Positions 18,218 through 27,094 are shown, counted from the first letter of the stretch. The stretch is DNA of 64,000 nt from Eggerthellaceae bacterium (GCA_015062605.1 SUUI01000005.1:39625-103624), one strand, 5' to 3'. Numbers and translations: made by a program. The notes: a model not told the origin generated them from the letters alone.

Positions 18218-19737
18218 CGTGAGCTCCTCGAACGGTGTCTGCGAGGATTGAGCGAAACGACGATTTCAACGACCAAGGCGAGCAGGGTCACGAACTCGAG
18301 ACGTCCAGCCCACATCATGAAGATGTAGATCAACTCGAGACCGCCGGGCATATTCGGGGAGACGATGGTCGCAAGACCGCCATTGCTTGCCATGGCAACC
18401 GCGTCGAAGATCGCTTGCGTAGCCTCGTAGCCATATGCGATACCGGCAAGAGAGCCGATTGCGTAGGTGACGACGAACAGCATGAAAACTGTCAGGGCTT
18501 CCTTGACGGTGCTCTGCGTAAGCTGCTGTTGGCCGATATGCGTATAGGTGACCGTCACGCGCGCCGAATCGGGAGCAAGCGTCTCCTTGATGGTCGCAAC
18601 GATCGATTTCGCGATGATGCCGACACGCTGGAGCTTGACGCCGCCAGCCGTCGAACCGCCGCCGCCGCCAACTGCCATCAATATCGCGAGAGACAAGAAC
18701 GCGCCAGACGAGAACACGGTCACCAACTCATTGGAAGTAACGTTCATGAAACCCGTCGTCGAGAATGCGCTGACGATCATGAACAAGCCGCGACGAAGCA
18801 TGCCGGGCAAATCGCTGAACGACGCAGATGCCGAAAGCGATGCGGCGATCACGATGGCCATCGCGCACAGCCAAATGACCATCGTCTTGATTTCGAGATC
18901 GCGATAGAAATCACGAAGATGCCCTTTCCAGATCTCAACATGAAGGGCAAAGTTCACGGCTCCGCATATCATGACGACCATCAAGACGAATTCGACAGGG
19001 AGCGAATGGTAATACATGATGCTTTGGCTCGTTGGCGTGAATCCACCTGTCATGAAACCCGAGATCGCTATCCAGAACGCGTGCAAAAGCGCGTGCGTCG
19101 CTTTCATGCCCATGACCATGCACATGAAGGTGAGAATCAGGGTGATGATGAGGATAAAAATGAGAGAAATGCGCGAGATGAGACGGGTGGTCTGCATAAC
19201 GTTGGGCACTACGTGCTCGCTACGCGCTTCGGATGTATAGAGACTGTTGCCGTTCTGCTTGCCAAGAAGGCCCAGCGACAACGCGACGACGATAAGCCCC
19301 AGGCCTCCGAGCAAATGCATCATGAAGCGGAACATGTTGTCGGCATACGATAGGTGCTCTAGGTCGGTGATGACCGTGGCACCTGTCGTCGTCAGGCCTG
19401 AAACACCATCGAATAGCGCGTCAAGATAGGTTTGATAGTGACCTGACATGAACAGCGGGATGCTCGCGAAAAGAGCGAGGACGATCCACGCGAGGCCTGT
19501 TACGGCAAGTGCCTGCTGCCTATTGAGTCGCGCGGGCTGGATGCGCGCGAACCGAAGCGCCTGCCCGGCAAGCAAACTGATACCTGCTGCGAGTAAATAC
19601 CGCGCGGCAGGCTCCCATTCGCCGAACACGATAGCGGTGATGAGCGGAAGCACGTACATAAGCGCAGAGAACATGACCAGCACACCGAGGTAGTGGCCGA
19701 TTACGCGCACGTCTTTCAATGTGAAGTATTGCCACAC
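18214..19737 (-). CDS. trkH: TrkH-type potassium uptake channel subunit
   Basis: A 507-residue integral membrane protein with the fourfold membrane-pore-membrane pattern of TrkH/KtrB. Pore-loop signatures are FDGVSGLTTTGATV, FWIAISGFMTGGFTP, VSAFSTTGF and VAMASNGGLATI. It moves K+ inward and needs a cytosolic RCK partner; a TrkA-type gene is at 50442-51101, far away. The start is GTG at 19737, with AGGA about seven bases upstream lying inside a small reading frame (19742-19885), suggesting coupled translation. The next gene overlaps its stop by four bases. Confidence 0.94.
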   Translation of the reverse strand: MWQYFTLKDVRVIGHYLGVLVMFSALMYVLPLITAIVFGEWEPAARYLLAAGISLLAGQALRFARIQPARLNRQQALAVTGLAWIVLALFASIPLFMSGHYQTYLDALFDGVSGLTTTGATVITDLEHLSYADNMFRFMMHLLGGLGLIVVALSLGLLGKQNGNSLYTSEARSEHVVPNVMQTTRLISRISLIFILIITLILTFMCMVMGMKATHALLHAFWIAISGFMTGGFTPTSQSIMYYHSLPVEFVLMVVMICGAVNFALHVEIWKGHLRDFYRDLEIKTMVIWLCAMAIVIAASLSASASFSDLPGMLRRGLFMIVSAFSTTGFMNVTSNELVTVFSSGAFLSLAILMAVGGGGGSTAGGVKLQRVGIIAKSIVATIKETLAPDSARVTVTYTHIGQQQLTQSTVKEALTVFMLFVVTYAIGSLAGIAYGYEATQAIFDAVAMASNGGLATIVSPNMPGGLELIYIFMMWAGRLEFVTLLALVVEIVVSLNPRRHRSRSSR

Positions 19738-19741
19738 GGCG

Positions 19742-19885
19742 CTATCCTACCAACAGCCTGGTAACGATGATCAAGGCCCACATCACGATGAGTAGGCACA
19801 CGATGGATAAGAGCACTATGCCGACACATAGCGCAGATACCGTGAAATCTTGCTGCTTCGCTTTTTTCAGCTTCAAGGCACACAT
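19742..19885 (-). CDS. Possible 47-residue single-pass membrane peptide upstream of trkH
   Basis: Reads MCALKLKKAKQQDF then about 27 hydrophobic residues (VSALCVGIVLLSIVCLLIVM...) and a short RLLVG end: a basic N-terminus and one membrane helix. It ends four bases before the trkH start and its last codons contain the trkH Shine-Dalgarno sequence. No strong ribosome binding site precedes its own ATG. Small membrane subunits such as KdpF are known for K+ transporters, but similarity to any cannot be shown here. Confidence 0.4.
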   Translation of the reverse strand: MCALKLKKAKQQDFTVSALCVGIVLLSIVCLLIVMWALIIVTRLLVG

Positions 19886-20107
19886 ACGCGCATTTTATCA
19901 CTCAAAAGATACGCATAGTCAACAGACGCCCCCATCTGTGAATCTCTTGTGAACGACCGCTTTGACCTCGTATTCCCACGCATTCGTTTCTTGGAGATTC
20001 GCAACGGTTTTCCGTGCGCAGGAAAAACCCTGGACAAGACTGTCTATACTGTACGGCAGCTTGGCGCCGCAGAGCTTTCACGCGCGCATGACAACGAAGG
20101 GATTCAC

Positions 20108-22402
20108 ATGGGTTTGCAATTCACATTGGCAAAGGGAATCGGCGCGATCTCAACATGGGGACTCAAGAATGTTTTCAAGCGTCCTGCAGGCAATTTCCCT
20201 GGCAAGATCGCTTTGTACGTGGACCCCACGCTCCTTGCCGGACTGCGCCCGAAGATGCGCAAGGGCTCTGTGCTCGTCGTCGGAACGAACGGCAAGACCA
20301 CCACTACCAACCTCATCGCCGATGCGCTCGAAGCCGATGGGAAGCAGGTCATCTGCAACCGCGGCGGCGCGAACCTTGATTCGGGCGTCGCCACTTCGCT
20401 ATTGCAGGCAGACGAGGCGGACTGGGGCATCTTCGAGACCGACGAGCTCTGGCTTGCAAAGATCCTTCCGCATCTGAAATGCACGTACGTGGTGCTCCTC
20501 GACCTGTTCCACGACCAGATGGATCGTATCGCGGAGATCGACACCATCCAAAACAGCATCATCGTTGCCTTGGCAACCTCGCCTGACACGGTGCTTCTCT
20601 ACAATGCTGACGACCCGAACTGCACGTACATCGCAAAACGATCTTCTAATCGTTCGATTGGCTTCGGCGTGCGCGGAGCGCTCACGCCGCATGATGGCGG
20701 GACGAAAAGCGCCCCTATGCAACTGTGTCAGATATGCGGCAATCCGCTCGATTACGACATCCGCCAATACGACCAGCTCGGAGATTATCGCTGCACTTCA
20801 TGCGATTTCGAACGTCCCATCCGAGAGTTCGAAGCCCATGACGCCTCCGTTGAAAGCGGGCATGTTTCCTTCAACCTGGACGGACCGACAGGCACATGGC
20901 CCATTTCTACGAACGCCAGTGGCGCGTATATGGTGTACAACCTGACCGCTGTTGCTGCATGCTCCTATCTTCTCGGATGTTCCCAAGAAGCAGTATCGCA
21001 AGCAATCGGCGCGTTCAACCCCACGAATGGACGGTTGGAAACCATGCAGGTACAAGGCTTGAGCGTGCTCACCAACCTTGCAAAGAATCCTGCAGGGTTC
21101 GCGCAGAACATCGACATCGTCGTGCAAGGACAAGGTCCAGCCAAGGTAGCCTTCTTCGTCAACGACAAGGAAGGCGACGGGCGTGATACTTCTTGGTTGT
21201 GGGATATCGACTTCGAAGCGTTGGCGAAGCGCCAGGGATTATCGGTCTTTGCAGGAGGCATACGAGCTCGCGATCTTCTTCTCCGCATGAAATATGCAGG
21301 CATCGATGCACGTATCGCCAACTCCGTCGCTGAAGTCTTCAGCGCACCCGACCCACGATTGCAAGATCCAAAAGCTACGCTTCTCGATGCTGCAATCGCT
21401 CAAAATGATGAGCATGCTATCGATGTTTATCTCATCGCTAACTACACGGCACTGCCCCCTGTCCTAGCCGAGGTTCGCGAATTGGCGAAACAAACTCCGG
21501 CGAGCACGCCACAGCCCGCACCGCAAGCTGATTCGCAAAACGGCACGCTTGCCGAACGAGCTAGGAAAGCTGCTGCCGAACGCGAAATACCAAGCACTCA
21601 AGCATCCGGAGCTAACGATGCGCAGCCGACAGAGCCAGTACGTATCGTCGAGGTGCTCCCCGATGTGCTCAATCTGTTCGGCGATGTGAAAAACGCGCTC
21701 ATTCTCGCAAAGCGCCTTGAATGGCGCGATATCCCCGTCGATGTCGCGCGCATCACCCATGGCTGTGACACTGATGAAGCAGTGGCGCTCATCGAAGCCG
21801 CAGACATCCTCTGCATCGGCACCGGCGGCGTTCGCGAAACCCGCCTAGCGCTCGCCGACTTGCGCCCGCTTGCACCTGCATTGCAAGCCTTCCTCGCAAA
21901 ACACGGCGTTCTTTTAGCCGTGGACTCGGGTTTCCAGCTATTAGGCAAAACATGCGCTATCGGCAGCGAAACCATTGAGGGACTCGGATTCGTCGACATG
22001 ACCTCGACCGGAAGCGATGCGACAAACCGCATGGTTGGCGATATCGCAGGCAACTCGAAGCTTGCCCAGCTTCCCGTCATCGGTTACGAAAACCATGCCA
22101 CGCGTACGCACCTGGCTCAGACGCTTTCGCCGTTCGTCACGCTTTCCACACGCGGCAAGCATGGTAACAACGACTCCGACACCGATGATCGCGATGGCGT
22201 GCTTTTGGACACTTTGGTAGGCACGTACCTGCACGGACCCGTGCTCGCAAAGAACCCCGAGGTAGCCGACGCCCTGCTTTCGAGCGCGCTCGACCACTTC
22301 CATGCACGCACCGGTTACCCCGAACCCGCACTCAACCCGCTTGACGACGCAATCGAGCGCGATGCGAACTCCTTCATGGCGCAGCGCCTGAACGCGAAAT
22401 AG
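20108..22402 (+). CDS. MurT-GatD fusion: lipid II isoglutaminyl synthase, glutaminase half lacking the catalytic Cys
   Basis: A 764-residue single chain. Residues 1-455 are MurT: P-loop GTNGKTTTTN (59-68), the zinc ribbon C207/C210...C229/C232, and the LTNLAKNPAGF segment (321-331). A 50-residue Ala/Pro/Gln linker follows. Residues 511-764 are GatD-like (class I, CobB/CobQ type): GTGGVRE near 571 and YLHGPVLAKNP (707-717) with the conserved His709. Where GatD has the nucleophile in a CGGYQ-like motif this protein reads AVDSGFQLLG (604-613), so the cysteine is missing. MurT/GatD amidate D-Glu of lipid II. The start at 20108 has AAGG upstream; an upstream in-frame ATG at 19949 would add 53 non-homologous residues. 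Confidence 0.88.
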   Translation: MGLQFTLAKGIGAISTWGLKNVFKRPAGNFPGKIALYVDPTLLAGLRPKMRKGSVLVVGTNGKTTTTNLIADALEADGKQVICNRGGANLDSGVATSLLQADEADWGIFETDELWLAKILPHLKCTYVVLLDLFHDQMDRIAEIDTIQNSIIVALATSPDTVLLYNADDPNCTYIAKRSSNRSIGFGVRGALTPHDGGTKSAPMQLCQICGNPLDYDIRQYDQLGDYRCTSCDFERPIREFEAHDASVESGHVSFNLDGPTGTWPISTNASGAYMVYNLTAVAACSYLLGCSQEAVSQAIGAFNPTNGRLETMQVQGLSVLTNLAKNPAGFAQNIDIVVQGQGPAKVAFFVNDKEGDGRDTSWLWDIDFEALAKRQGLSVFAGGIRARDLLLRMKYAGIDARIANSVAEVFSAPDPRLQDPKATLLDAAIAQNDEHAIDVYLIANYTALPPVLAEVRELAKQTPASTPQPAPQADSQNGTLAERARKAAAEREIPSTQASGANDAQPTEPVRIVEVLPDVLNLFGDVKNALILAKRLEWRDIPVDVARITHGCDTDEAVALIEAADILCIGTGGVRETRLALADLRPLAPALQAFLAKHGVLLAVDSGFQLLGKTCAIGSETIEGLGFVDMTSTGSDATNRMVGDIAGNSKLAQLPVIGYENHATRTHLAQTLSPFVTLSTRGKHGNNDSDTDDRDGVLLDTLVGTYLHGPVLAKNPEVADALLSSALDHFHARTGYPEPALNPLDDAIERDANSFMAQRLNAK

Positions 22403-22462
22403 AAGAAAAACACCCTAGGGAGCGCCTCTGCTCTGCTGCAAATCGCCCCCCGGAAAAACTTC

Positions 22463-22491
22463 TTGCGCGAACATCAACGAGAAGGTATCAT
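22463..22491 (+). promoter_or_regulatory. Promoter of tRNA-Leu(CAG)
   Basis: TTGCGC and TATCAT are separated by 17 bases and end 35 bases before the tRNA gene. Confidence 0.6.
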
Positions 22492-22526
22492 GTACTTCGC
22501 TTTTCGCGTTGCGCGAAGCACCAAAT

Positions 22527-22613
22527 GCGGGTGTGGCGGAATTGGCAGACGCGTACGGTTCAGGTCCGTATGGGGGCGACCCCGTGAAGGTTCAAGTCCT
22601 TTCACCCGCACCA
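22527..22613 (+). tRNA. tRNA-Leu (anticodon CAG)
   Basis: 87 bases with a 7-bp acceptor stem GCGGGTG/CACCCGC, a long class II variable arm (TGGGGGCGACCCCG region), T-arm GGTTCAAGTCC and an encoded CCA. The anticodon loop TTCAGGT gives CAG. Confidence 0.95.
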
Positions 22614-22912
22614 CTTTTCAAACAACGTTTGTGCAGGTCAGGAAATCACCTACTGAATGCGCAAGCGTTTTTTATTGCTTAAAAACCAAAATTGGGAGAA
22701 TTCTGGGGTAATTAGCTTTGCATATCCGAGCAGACACCCTATCAGTCGCCGATTCTGCTCGTCCCCTTCTTCTTTGTCGCATGCTATATGCTCAGCTACC
22801 CCGATTGGGTTCTTATGTGTGCTAAGCCGTTTCCGCTGCAAAAACGGCTATCGGATACGCCAATGATTTCGGGTAGGAACGTAAACAATCTCGGCTTACG
22901 CCTAAATGCTGC
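22614..22912. other. Non-coding stretch after tRNA-Leu
   Basis: About 300 bases without a convincing gene. It holds a hairpin AGCCGTTT/AAACGGCT (22825-22849) just downstream of the small minus-strand gene at 22913-23062, which may end that transcript although no T-run follows. Nothing else is recognisable. Confidence 0.5.
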
Positions 22913-23062
22913 TTACGATTCCTTTTCCCCTTCGTCTTTTTTGGCCTGCTCGGTATCAACTTTTTCAGCTTTTTCGGCATCCTTGGCGGCTTCTCTTGTT
23001 TTGTCGGCAGCTGAGTGTTGGATCTTCATGATACCTTTCACGATTTTCCCAGCCGTTCCCAT
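22913..23062 (-). CDS. Small charged 49-residue protein
   Basis: The frame MGTAGKIVKGIMKIQHSAAD continues into a Lys/Glu/Ala-rich helical tail ending GEKES. A strong Shine-Dalgarno (AGGAGG, five bases before ATG) and an abrupt switch from mixed to highly charged, coiled-coil-like sequence support a real gene. About 80 bases upstream a consensus TTGACA (minus strand, 23142-23147) is present, with no good -10. The function is unknown; it could be a small cytoplasmic regulator or stress protein. Confidence 0.6.
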   Translation of the reverse strand: MGTAGKIVKGIMKIQHSAADKTREAAKDAEKAEKVDTEQAKKDEGEKES

Positions 23063-23326
23063 GATTGCCTCCTATTCACGCCTCTGTACAGAACCATCTG
23101 GCACAGCATCTAGCATAAAGCAGTTAGTCGTTCTCCTTCATTGTCAAAATGCTTGGTCTCTCCAAGCCTTGCCCAACTGGCTTCTCCCCCCCCCCTCAAA
23201 TCGCAATGAGCACCCATGGACTTAGGCTTAGGTGACGCAGGTTTTTCGATACTCGCCTAGCTGCTCGTTTACAATACAAAAGGACAGGATGCGCCACGCA
23301 TCCGACGAAATGGGAGGAATGGGGTT

Positions 23327-23926
23327 ATGGGAAGAAGAGTCATCGTAGCGATTGCATTCGCTGCACTTGTGGCATTCGGTTTGTGTGCGTGCGGACAACA
23401 AAGCTCGTCCCCGCAATCACCTGTAGCGTTAAAGACGATGGCAGATGCCTTCTCAGTAAAAAGCAGCGAAGCCAGATGGGTCTACGATGAATCTCGCTTC
23501 TTCTATGCCTTCAACAATAACGGCACATACACACGCGTCATCGTCGACCTTCCGGAAGGCATGAAAGAGAAACTGGATGCAGCGAATTTCGATGAAACGA
23601 AAATCAAGGAGCTGCTCGCCTCTCTTCCGATTGCCAAGAGCGAGGTCTTAGCAGATGCAGCCACCGCCAAAAAGGAACTTGACGCCCTCAAAGGAAAGAC
23701 GGGGGCAGAAGTCACCGCTGCAGGTTATGCGATTATTAACCGCTCAGTAAACGGAAGTACAACCGATTGCATTGCAGAGAGAGAACCCCTTGCCTACCTG
23801 ATTACGTTCGAAGGCCCCGCTGACAGGAATGCACCCAATCCCGTAGAATCCGTAAAAGACCTGAAGGTGAAATCAGCTGTCATCCAAGGCATATCCGCTA
23901 AAGCATTAGGAATCGGTGAAGAATAG
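23327..23926 (+). CDS. Secreted lipoprotein of unknown function
   Basis: A 199-residue protein with a lipoprotein signal: basic MGRRVIV, hydrophobic core, and lipobox ALVAFGLCAC with the acylated cysteine at about residue 21 or 23, then QQSSSPQSP spacer. The mature domain (about 35-199) is mixed alpha/beta and has no recognisable motif. A GGAGG Shine-Dalgarno precedes ATG. It is a single-gene unit: hairpins follow it at 24016-24044 and 24087-24127. Probably anchored to the outer face of the membrane. Confidence 0.78.
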   Translation: MGRRVIVAIAFAALVAFGLCACGQQSSSPQSPVALKTMADAFSVKSSEARWVYDESRFFYAFNNNGTYTRVIVDLPEGMKEKLDAANFDETKIKELLASLPIAKSEVLADAATAKKELDALKGKTGAEVTAAGYAIINRSVNGSTTDCIAEREPLAYLITFEGPADRNAPNPVESVKDLKVKSAVIQGISAKALGIGEE

Positions 23927-24086
23927 CTGTCGTTTAGCCCTTTCGATTTGTTTTTTGACAGACGCGGCATTGTTGCATTAGCTGGGTTGTTGCGGTATGC
24001 TTCCTAGCCGTTACGCGAGTGTTAAAGCAAACTTTAAGCACTCGAAAATCCATGAATGAAAGAGCACTATGCGATAACGTCACGCA

Positions 24087-24127
24087 ATCAAGACAGGCCA
24101 AATGACACTTTGGCCTGTCTTGATTTT
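24087..24127 (+). terminator. Perfect 16-bp hairpin directly upstream of sstT (terminator or attenuator)
   Basis: Arms at 24087-24102 and 24109-24124 are exact reverse complements with a 6-base loop TGACAC, followed by TTT. It ends only 23 bases before the sstT start. A second stem (24016-24027 with 24032-24044, one bulge) lies upstream. A TTGACA at 23955-23960 could start a leader of about 150 bases containing both. Confidence 0.6.
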
Positions 24128-24150
24128 GGCGAAAGCATAAAGGGGAGAAA

Positions 24151-25452
24151 ATGAAAGACATCATCAACAAGTATACCGAGATGAACCTTGTCATCCGCAT
24201 CGTTATCGGCTTGATAGTCGGCATTGCTGTAGCGCTCGCGCTGCGACCGTTCATTATCACCGCTGACGGTTCTGAGCCAGCAGTCATCGCTGGCTTTATG
24301 GGAGGCGTTGTCAATGCGTTCGGCACGCTGTTCGTCGGCGCGCTGAAGGGCATCGCCCCTATCCTGGTTTTCTTCCTCGTCGCAACCTCGCTCGCCAAAA
24401 CGAAAGTCGGTCAAGGTGCCACGCTTAAGCGCGTGCTCGTGCTCTATATCATCGGAACGGTTCTCGCAGCGCTGCTCGCCGTTGGCATGAGCAACCTGAT
24501 CGTAGTCGACATGGTATTCCCGAAAGATACCGACCTTTCTTCCTTTGCTCCGCCTTCGGGTCTCGGCCAGGTTATCACGAACCTGTTGGCCAACGTCGTC
24601 ACCAACCCGCTCGCTTCCATGGCGAACGCAAATTATCTGGGAGTTTTGTTCTGGGCAGTATTGACCGGCATCGCTTTGCGTGCGTGGGCTACTGAAGGCC
24701 TCCAGAAAGCTCTCGTTTCGATCTCCAATGCCCTGACCTGCATGGTCCGCTGGATCATCCAATTCGCACCCTTCGGCATCATGGGTTTGATCTATGCAGC
24801 AGTCATCGAGAACGGCCTCAACATCTTCATCGATTACGGTATGTTGCTCATCGTGCTCGTCGGCAGCATGCTCGCGATGTTCTTCATCGTCAATCCGCTC
24901 ATCGTGTTCCTCAACACGCGCCAGAATCCTTATCCACTCGTTTGGAAATGCATCTCTCGCTCTGCCATCACGGCGTTCTTCACGCGTAGCTCTGCCGCAA
25001 ACATCCCCGTCAACATGGAGCTTTGCGAAGAGCTCGGATTGGAAGAGGATAACTACTCGATTTCTATTCCACTCGGCGCGACCATCAACATGGAAGGTGC
25101 CGCGATTACCATCACGGTTATGACTTTGGCGGCATGCCACACGCTCGGCATCGAAGTCGATTTCGTCTCCTCGATTCTTCTGTCCATCCTAGCAGCGGTC
25201 GGCGCGTGCGGTTCTTCGGGCGTTGCCGGTGGTTCGCTTCTGCTTATCCCGATGGCTTGCTCGCTGTTCGGCATCCCTGCAGACATCTCGGCTGGCGTCA
25301 TCGGCGTCGGTTTCATCGTGGGCGTCATCCAAGACTCCATGGAGACCGCACTCAACTCCTCCACGGATGCGTTGTTCACGACAACTGCTGAGATTGCCCA
25401 CAACAAGAAGGTCGGTAAGCCGATTCCGAAGGGCGTTCCCGGGATGAAATAA
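24151..25452 (+). CDS. sstT: Serine/threonine:sodium symporter SstT
   Basis: A 433-residue dicarboxylate/amino acid:cation symporter (DAACS) protein with about eight membrane helices. The family signatures are TRSSAANIPVNMELCEELGL (the serine-rich HP1 tip followed by the SstT-typical stretch), GATINMEGAAITI (TM7 NMDGT-like region) and GACGSSGVAGGSLLLIP (HP2). SstT imports L-serine and L-threonine with Na+. The Shine-Dalgarno is GGGGAG. It stands alone, with a strong hairpin immediately upstream and a bidirectional terminator after it, so its expression may be set by attenuation. Confidence 0.93.
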   Translation: MKDIINKYTEMNLVIRIVIGLIVGIAVALALRPFIITADGSEPAVIAGFMGGVVNAFGTLFVGALKGIAPILVFFLVATSLAKTKVGQGATLKRVLVLYIIGTVLAALLAVGMSNLIVVDMVFPKDTDLSSFAPPSGLGQVITNLLANVVTNPLASMANANYLGVLFWAVLTGIALRAWATEGLQKALVSISNALTCMVRWIIQFAPFGIMGLIYAAVIENGLNIFIDYGMLLIVLVGSMLAMFFIVNPLIVFLNTRQNPYPLVWKCISRSAITAFFTRSSAANIPVNMELCEELGLEEDNYSISIPLGATINMEGAAITITVMTLAACHTLGIEVDFVSSILLSILAAVGACGSSGVAGGSLLLIPMACSLFGIPADISAGVIGVGFIVGVIQDSMETALNSSTDALFTTTAEIAHNKKVGKPIPKGVPGMK

Positions 25453-25481
25453 GCGCGCATGCGCACGTTGTAAACGACTTG

Positions 25482-25511
25482 AAAGCCGCCTGCATCGTCG
25501 GGCGGCTTTTT
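25482..25511. terminator. Bidirectional terminator between sstT and the CDF gene
   Basis: AAGCCGCC/GGCGGCTT stem with a 10-base loop and TTTTT after it; the T-run overlaps the stop codon of the convergent cation-efflux gene. Confidence 0.8.
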
Positions 25512-26691
25512 AGTTTTCGGGAAGGGCTGTATACGCTAAATCGATTTTGACGATCGTGTTGTACGAAGGATCGTATTCACGCACGAGCCTTTGAATGCGA
25601 GCGGTCAGCTCTTCTGATGTCATATCGAGCTCGAAGGGCTTCACGCAATCGAAAAGCACGTTGGTGTGCCCCTCCCCTGGCACCATGCGAACATCATGCA
25701 CGGTCAGCTGCGAATCAATGGTTTTGATGCTGTCGGCAATCCATGCCCGAAATGCTTGCGCAACAGGATCTGATGTGACGATCGGGTCGAGATGGATTAT
25801 CACTTCCATCCCATCTTCGCGCAAAAACTCTTCTTCGATATCGTCGATGATTTCGTGGCTTTGCAGCACCGGTACTTCGGCTGGGACTTCCGCATGCACG
25901 CTCGCGAACAGTCGACCAGGACCATAGTCGTGCACCATCAAATCATGAATGCCCAGCACTCCCTCGTGCTCCATGATCTTCTTCTCGATATGCTCGACCA
26001 CCTCAGGATCTGCTGGGCCACCAAGTAATGGATCGATGGTGTCGCGCACCAAGCCGATACCGCTCCACAGAATGAAGAGCGCAACCGCAACGCCCATCCA
26101 CGCATCGAGCTCATATCCTGTGAAATGCGAAATCAGCGCAGCGATGAGCACAGCGCTTGTAGAGATAGCGTCGTTGCGCGAGTCAGCTGCCGTGGCGATA
26201 AGCGTTTGGGAATTGATGAGTTTGCCCAAATAGTTATTGAACGACATCATCCACAGCTTCACAACGATAGCGAGCAGAAGCACGATAACGAGCACCCAGC
26301 TGAACTCGACAGGCTCAGGCGTGATGATCTTCTCGATGCTGCCCTTCAAAAGCTCGACTCCGATGACCAAGATGAGAACGGCGACGATCAAGCCCGAAAG
26401 ATACTCGAAGCGACCATGCCCGTAAGGATGGTCTCTGTCTGCTGGTTTGCCTGCAAGCTTGAACCCAAACAAGCTGATGATGTTGCTTGCAGCGTCCGAT
26501 AGGTTATTCACGCCATCGGCGATGATGGAAACAGAACCCGCGACCGCACCGATTAAGATCTTCGCAGCACACAGAATCACGTTGCAGACAATGCCGACAG
26601 CGCCCGCGAACGCACCTATGCGAGTGCGAACTTTGGGGTTCTTCGTGTCGGTATTACCTGGAACGAAGCGATTCAGCATCCATTGAATCAT
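25510..26691 (-). CDS. Cation diffusion facilitator (CDF) divalent metal exporter
   Basis: A 393-residue protein with six membrane helices. Metal-site motifs are ADGVNNLSDAASN in TM2 and AADSRNDAIST in TM5; DRDHPYGHGRFEYLSG is the family-typical loop after TM3. The cytoplasmic C-terminal domain (from about residue 210) is longer than the usual 80 residues and appears to hold two alpha/beta units. CDF proteins exchange Zn2+, Mn2+ or Fe2+ for protons. The start at 26691 has GAGGAAGG upstream; a longer frame to 26832 would overlap the tRNA promoter. It is convergent with sstT and divergent from the tRNA-Ile gene. Confidence 0.93.
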   Translation of the reverse strand: MIQWMLNRFVPGNTDTKNPKVRTRIGAFAGAVGIVCNVILCAAKILIGAVAGSVSIIADGVNNLSDAASNIISLFGFKLAGKPADRDHPYGHGRFEYLSGLIVAVLILVIGVELLKGSIEKIITPEPVEFSWVLVIVLLLAIVVKLWMMSFNNYLGKLINSQTLIATAADSRNDAISTSAVLIAALISHFTGYELDAWMGVAVALFILWSGIGLVRDTIDPLLGGPADPEVVEHIEKKIMEHEGVLGIHDLMVHDYGPGRLFASVHAEVPAEVPVLQSHEIIDDIEEEFLREDGMEVIIHLDPIVTSDPVAQAFRAWIADSIKTIDSQLTVHDVRMVPGEGHTNVLFDCVKPFELDMTSEELTARIQRLVREYDPSYNTIVKIDLAYTALPEN

Positions 26692-26812
26692 CGCACGGCC
26701 TTCCTCTGCTTTTTGACAGAAACCTTCGATAATGGGTTTACGTATAGGCGCTATTATAGGCAGCTTATTTGCCGTATGGCCAAATATTTTCCCTGCTGTA
26801 ACTATTTTTCTC

Positions 26813-26841
26813 TTGACCAATGAAGCACACAAGAGTACATT
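26813..26841 (+). promoter_or_regulatory. Promoter of tRNA-Ile/tRNA-Ala
   Basis: TTGACC and TACATT with a 17-base spacer, ending 16 bases before the tRNA-Ile gene. Confidence 0.6.
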
Positions 26842-26857
26842 ATTACAGCACTTTCAT

Positions 26858-26934
<77 letters not shown>

Positions 26935-26941
26935 TGGGTAG

Positions 26942-26985
26942 ATAAACGCTCCACCGTGAGCCGAGTTAGCCGGTGGAGCGTTTAT
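26942..26985 (+). terminator. Perfect 15-bp hairpin between tRNA-Ile and tRNA-Ala
   Basis: ATAAACGCTCCACCG (26942-26956) is the exact reverse complement of 26971-26985, with a 14-base loop, followed by TAATTG. It begins eight bases after the tRNA-Ile CCA. It may terminate or guide processing of the tRNA-Ile transcript. Confidence 0.6.
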
Positions 26986-27010
26986 TAATTGACTGACGAA
27001 GTGCGCATTT

Positions 27011-27086
27011 GGGGTATTAGCTCAGCTGGGAGAGCGCGGGCTTTGCAAGCCTGAGGTCAGGGGTTCGATCCCCCTATACTCCACCA
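27011..27086 (+). tRNA. tRNA-Ala (anticodon TGC)
   Basis: 76 bases, acceptor GGGGTAT/ATACTCC (one G-U pair), anticodon loop TTTGCAA (TGC), T-arm GGGGTTCGATCCCC, encoded CCA. Confidence 0.96.
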
Positions 27087-27094
27087 ACTACTTC

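Noticed and set aside
18235..19353. 372-residue frame opposite trkH
   Set aside because: His/Arg/Asp-rich composition typical of the reverse of a membrane gene; not a real protein.
24088..25140. 350-residue minus-strand frame opposite sstT
   Set aside because: Very charged, low-complexity reverse of the sstT membrane gene and it would start inside it.
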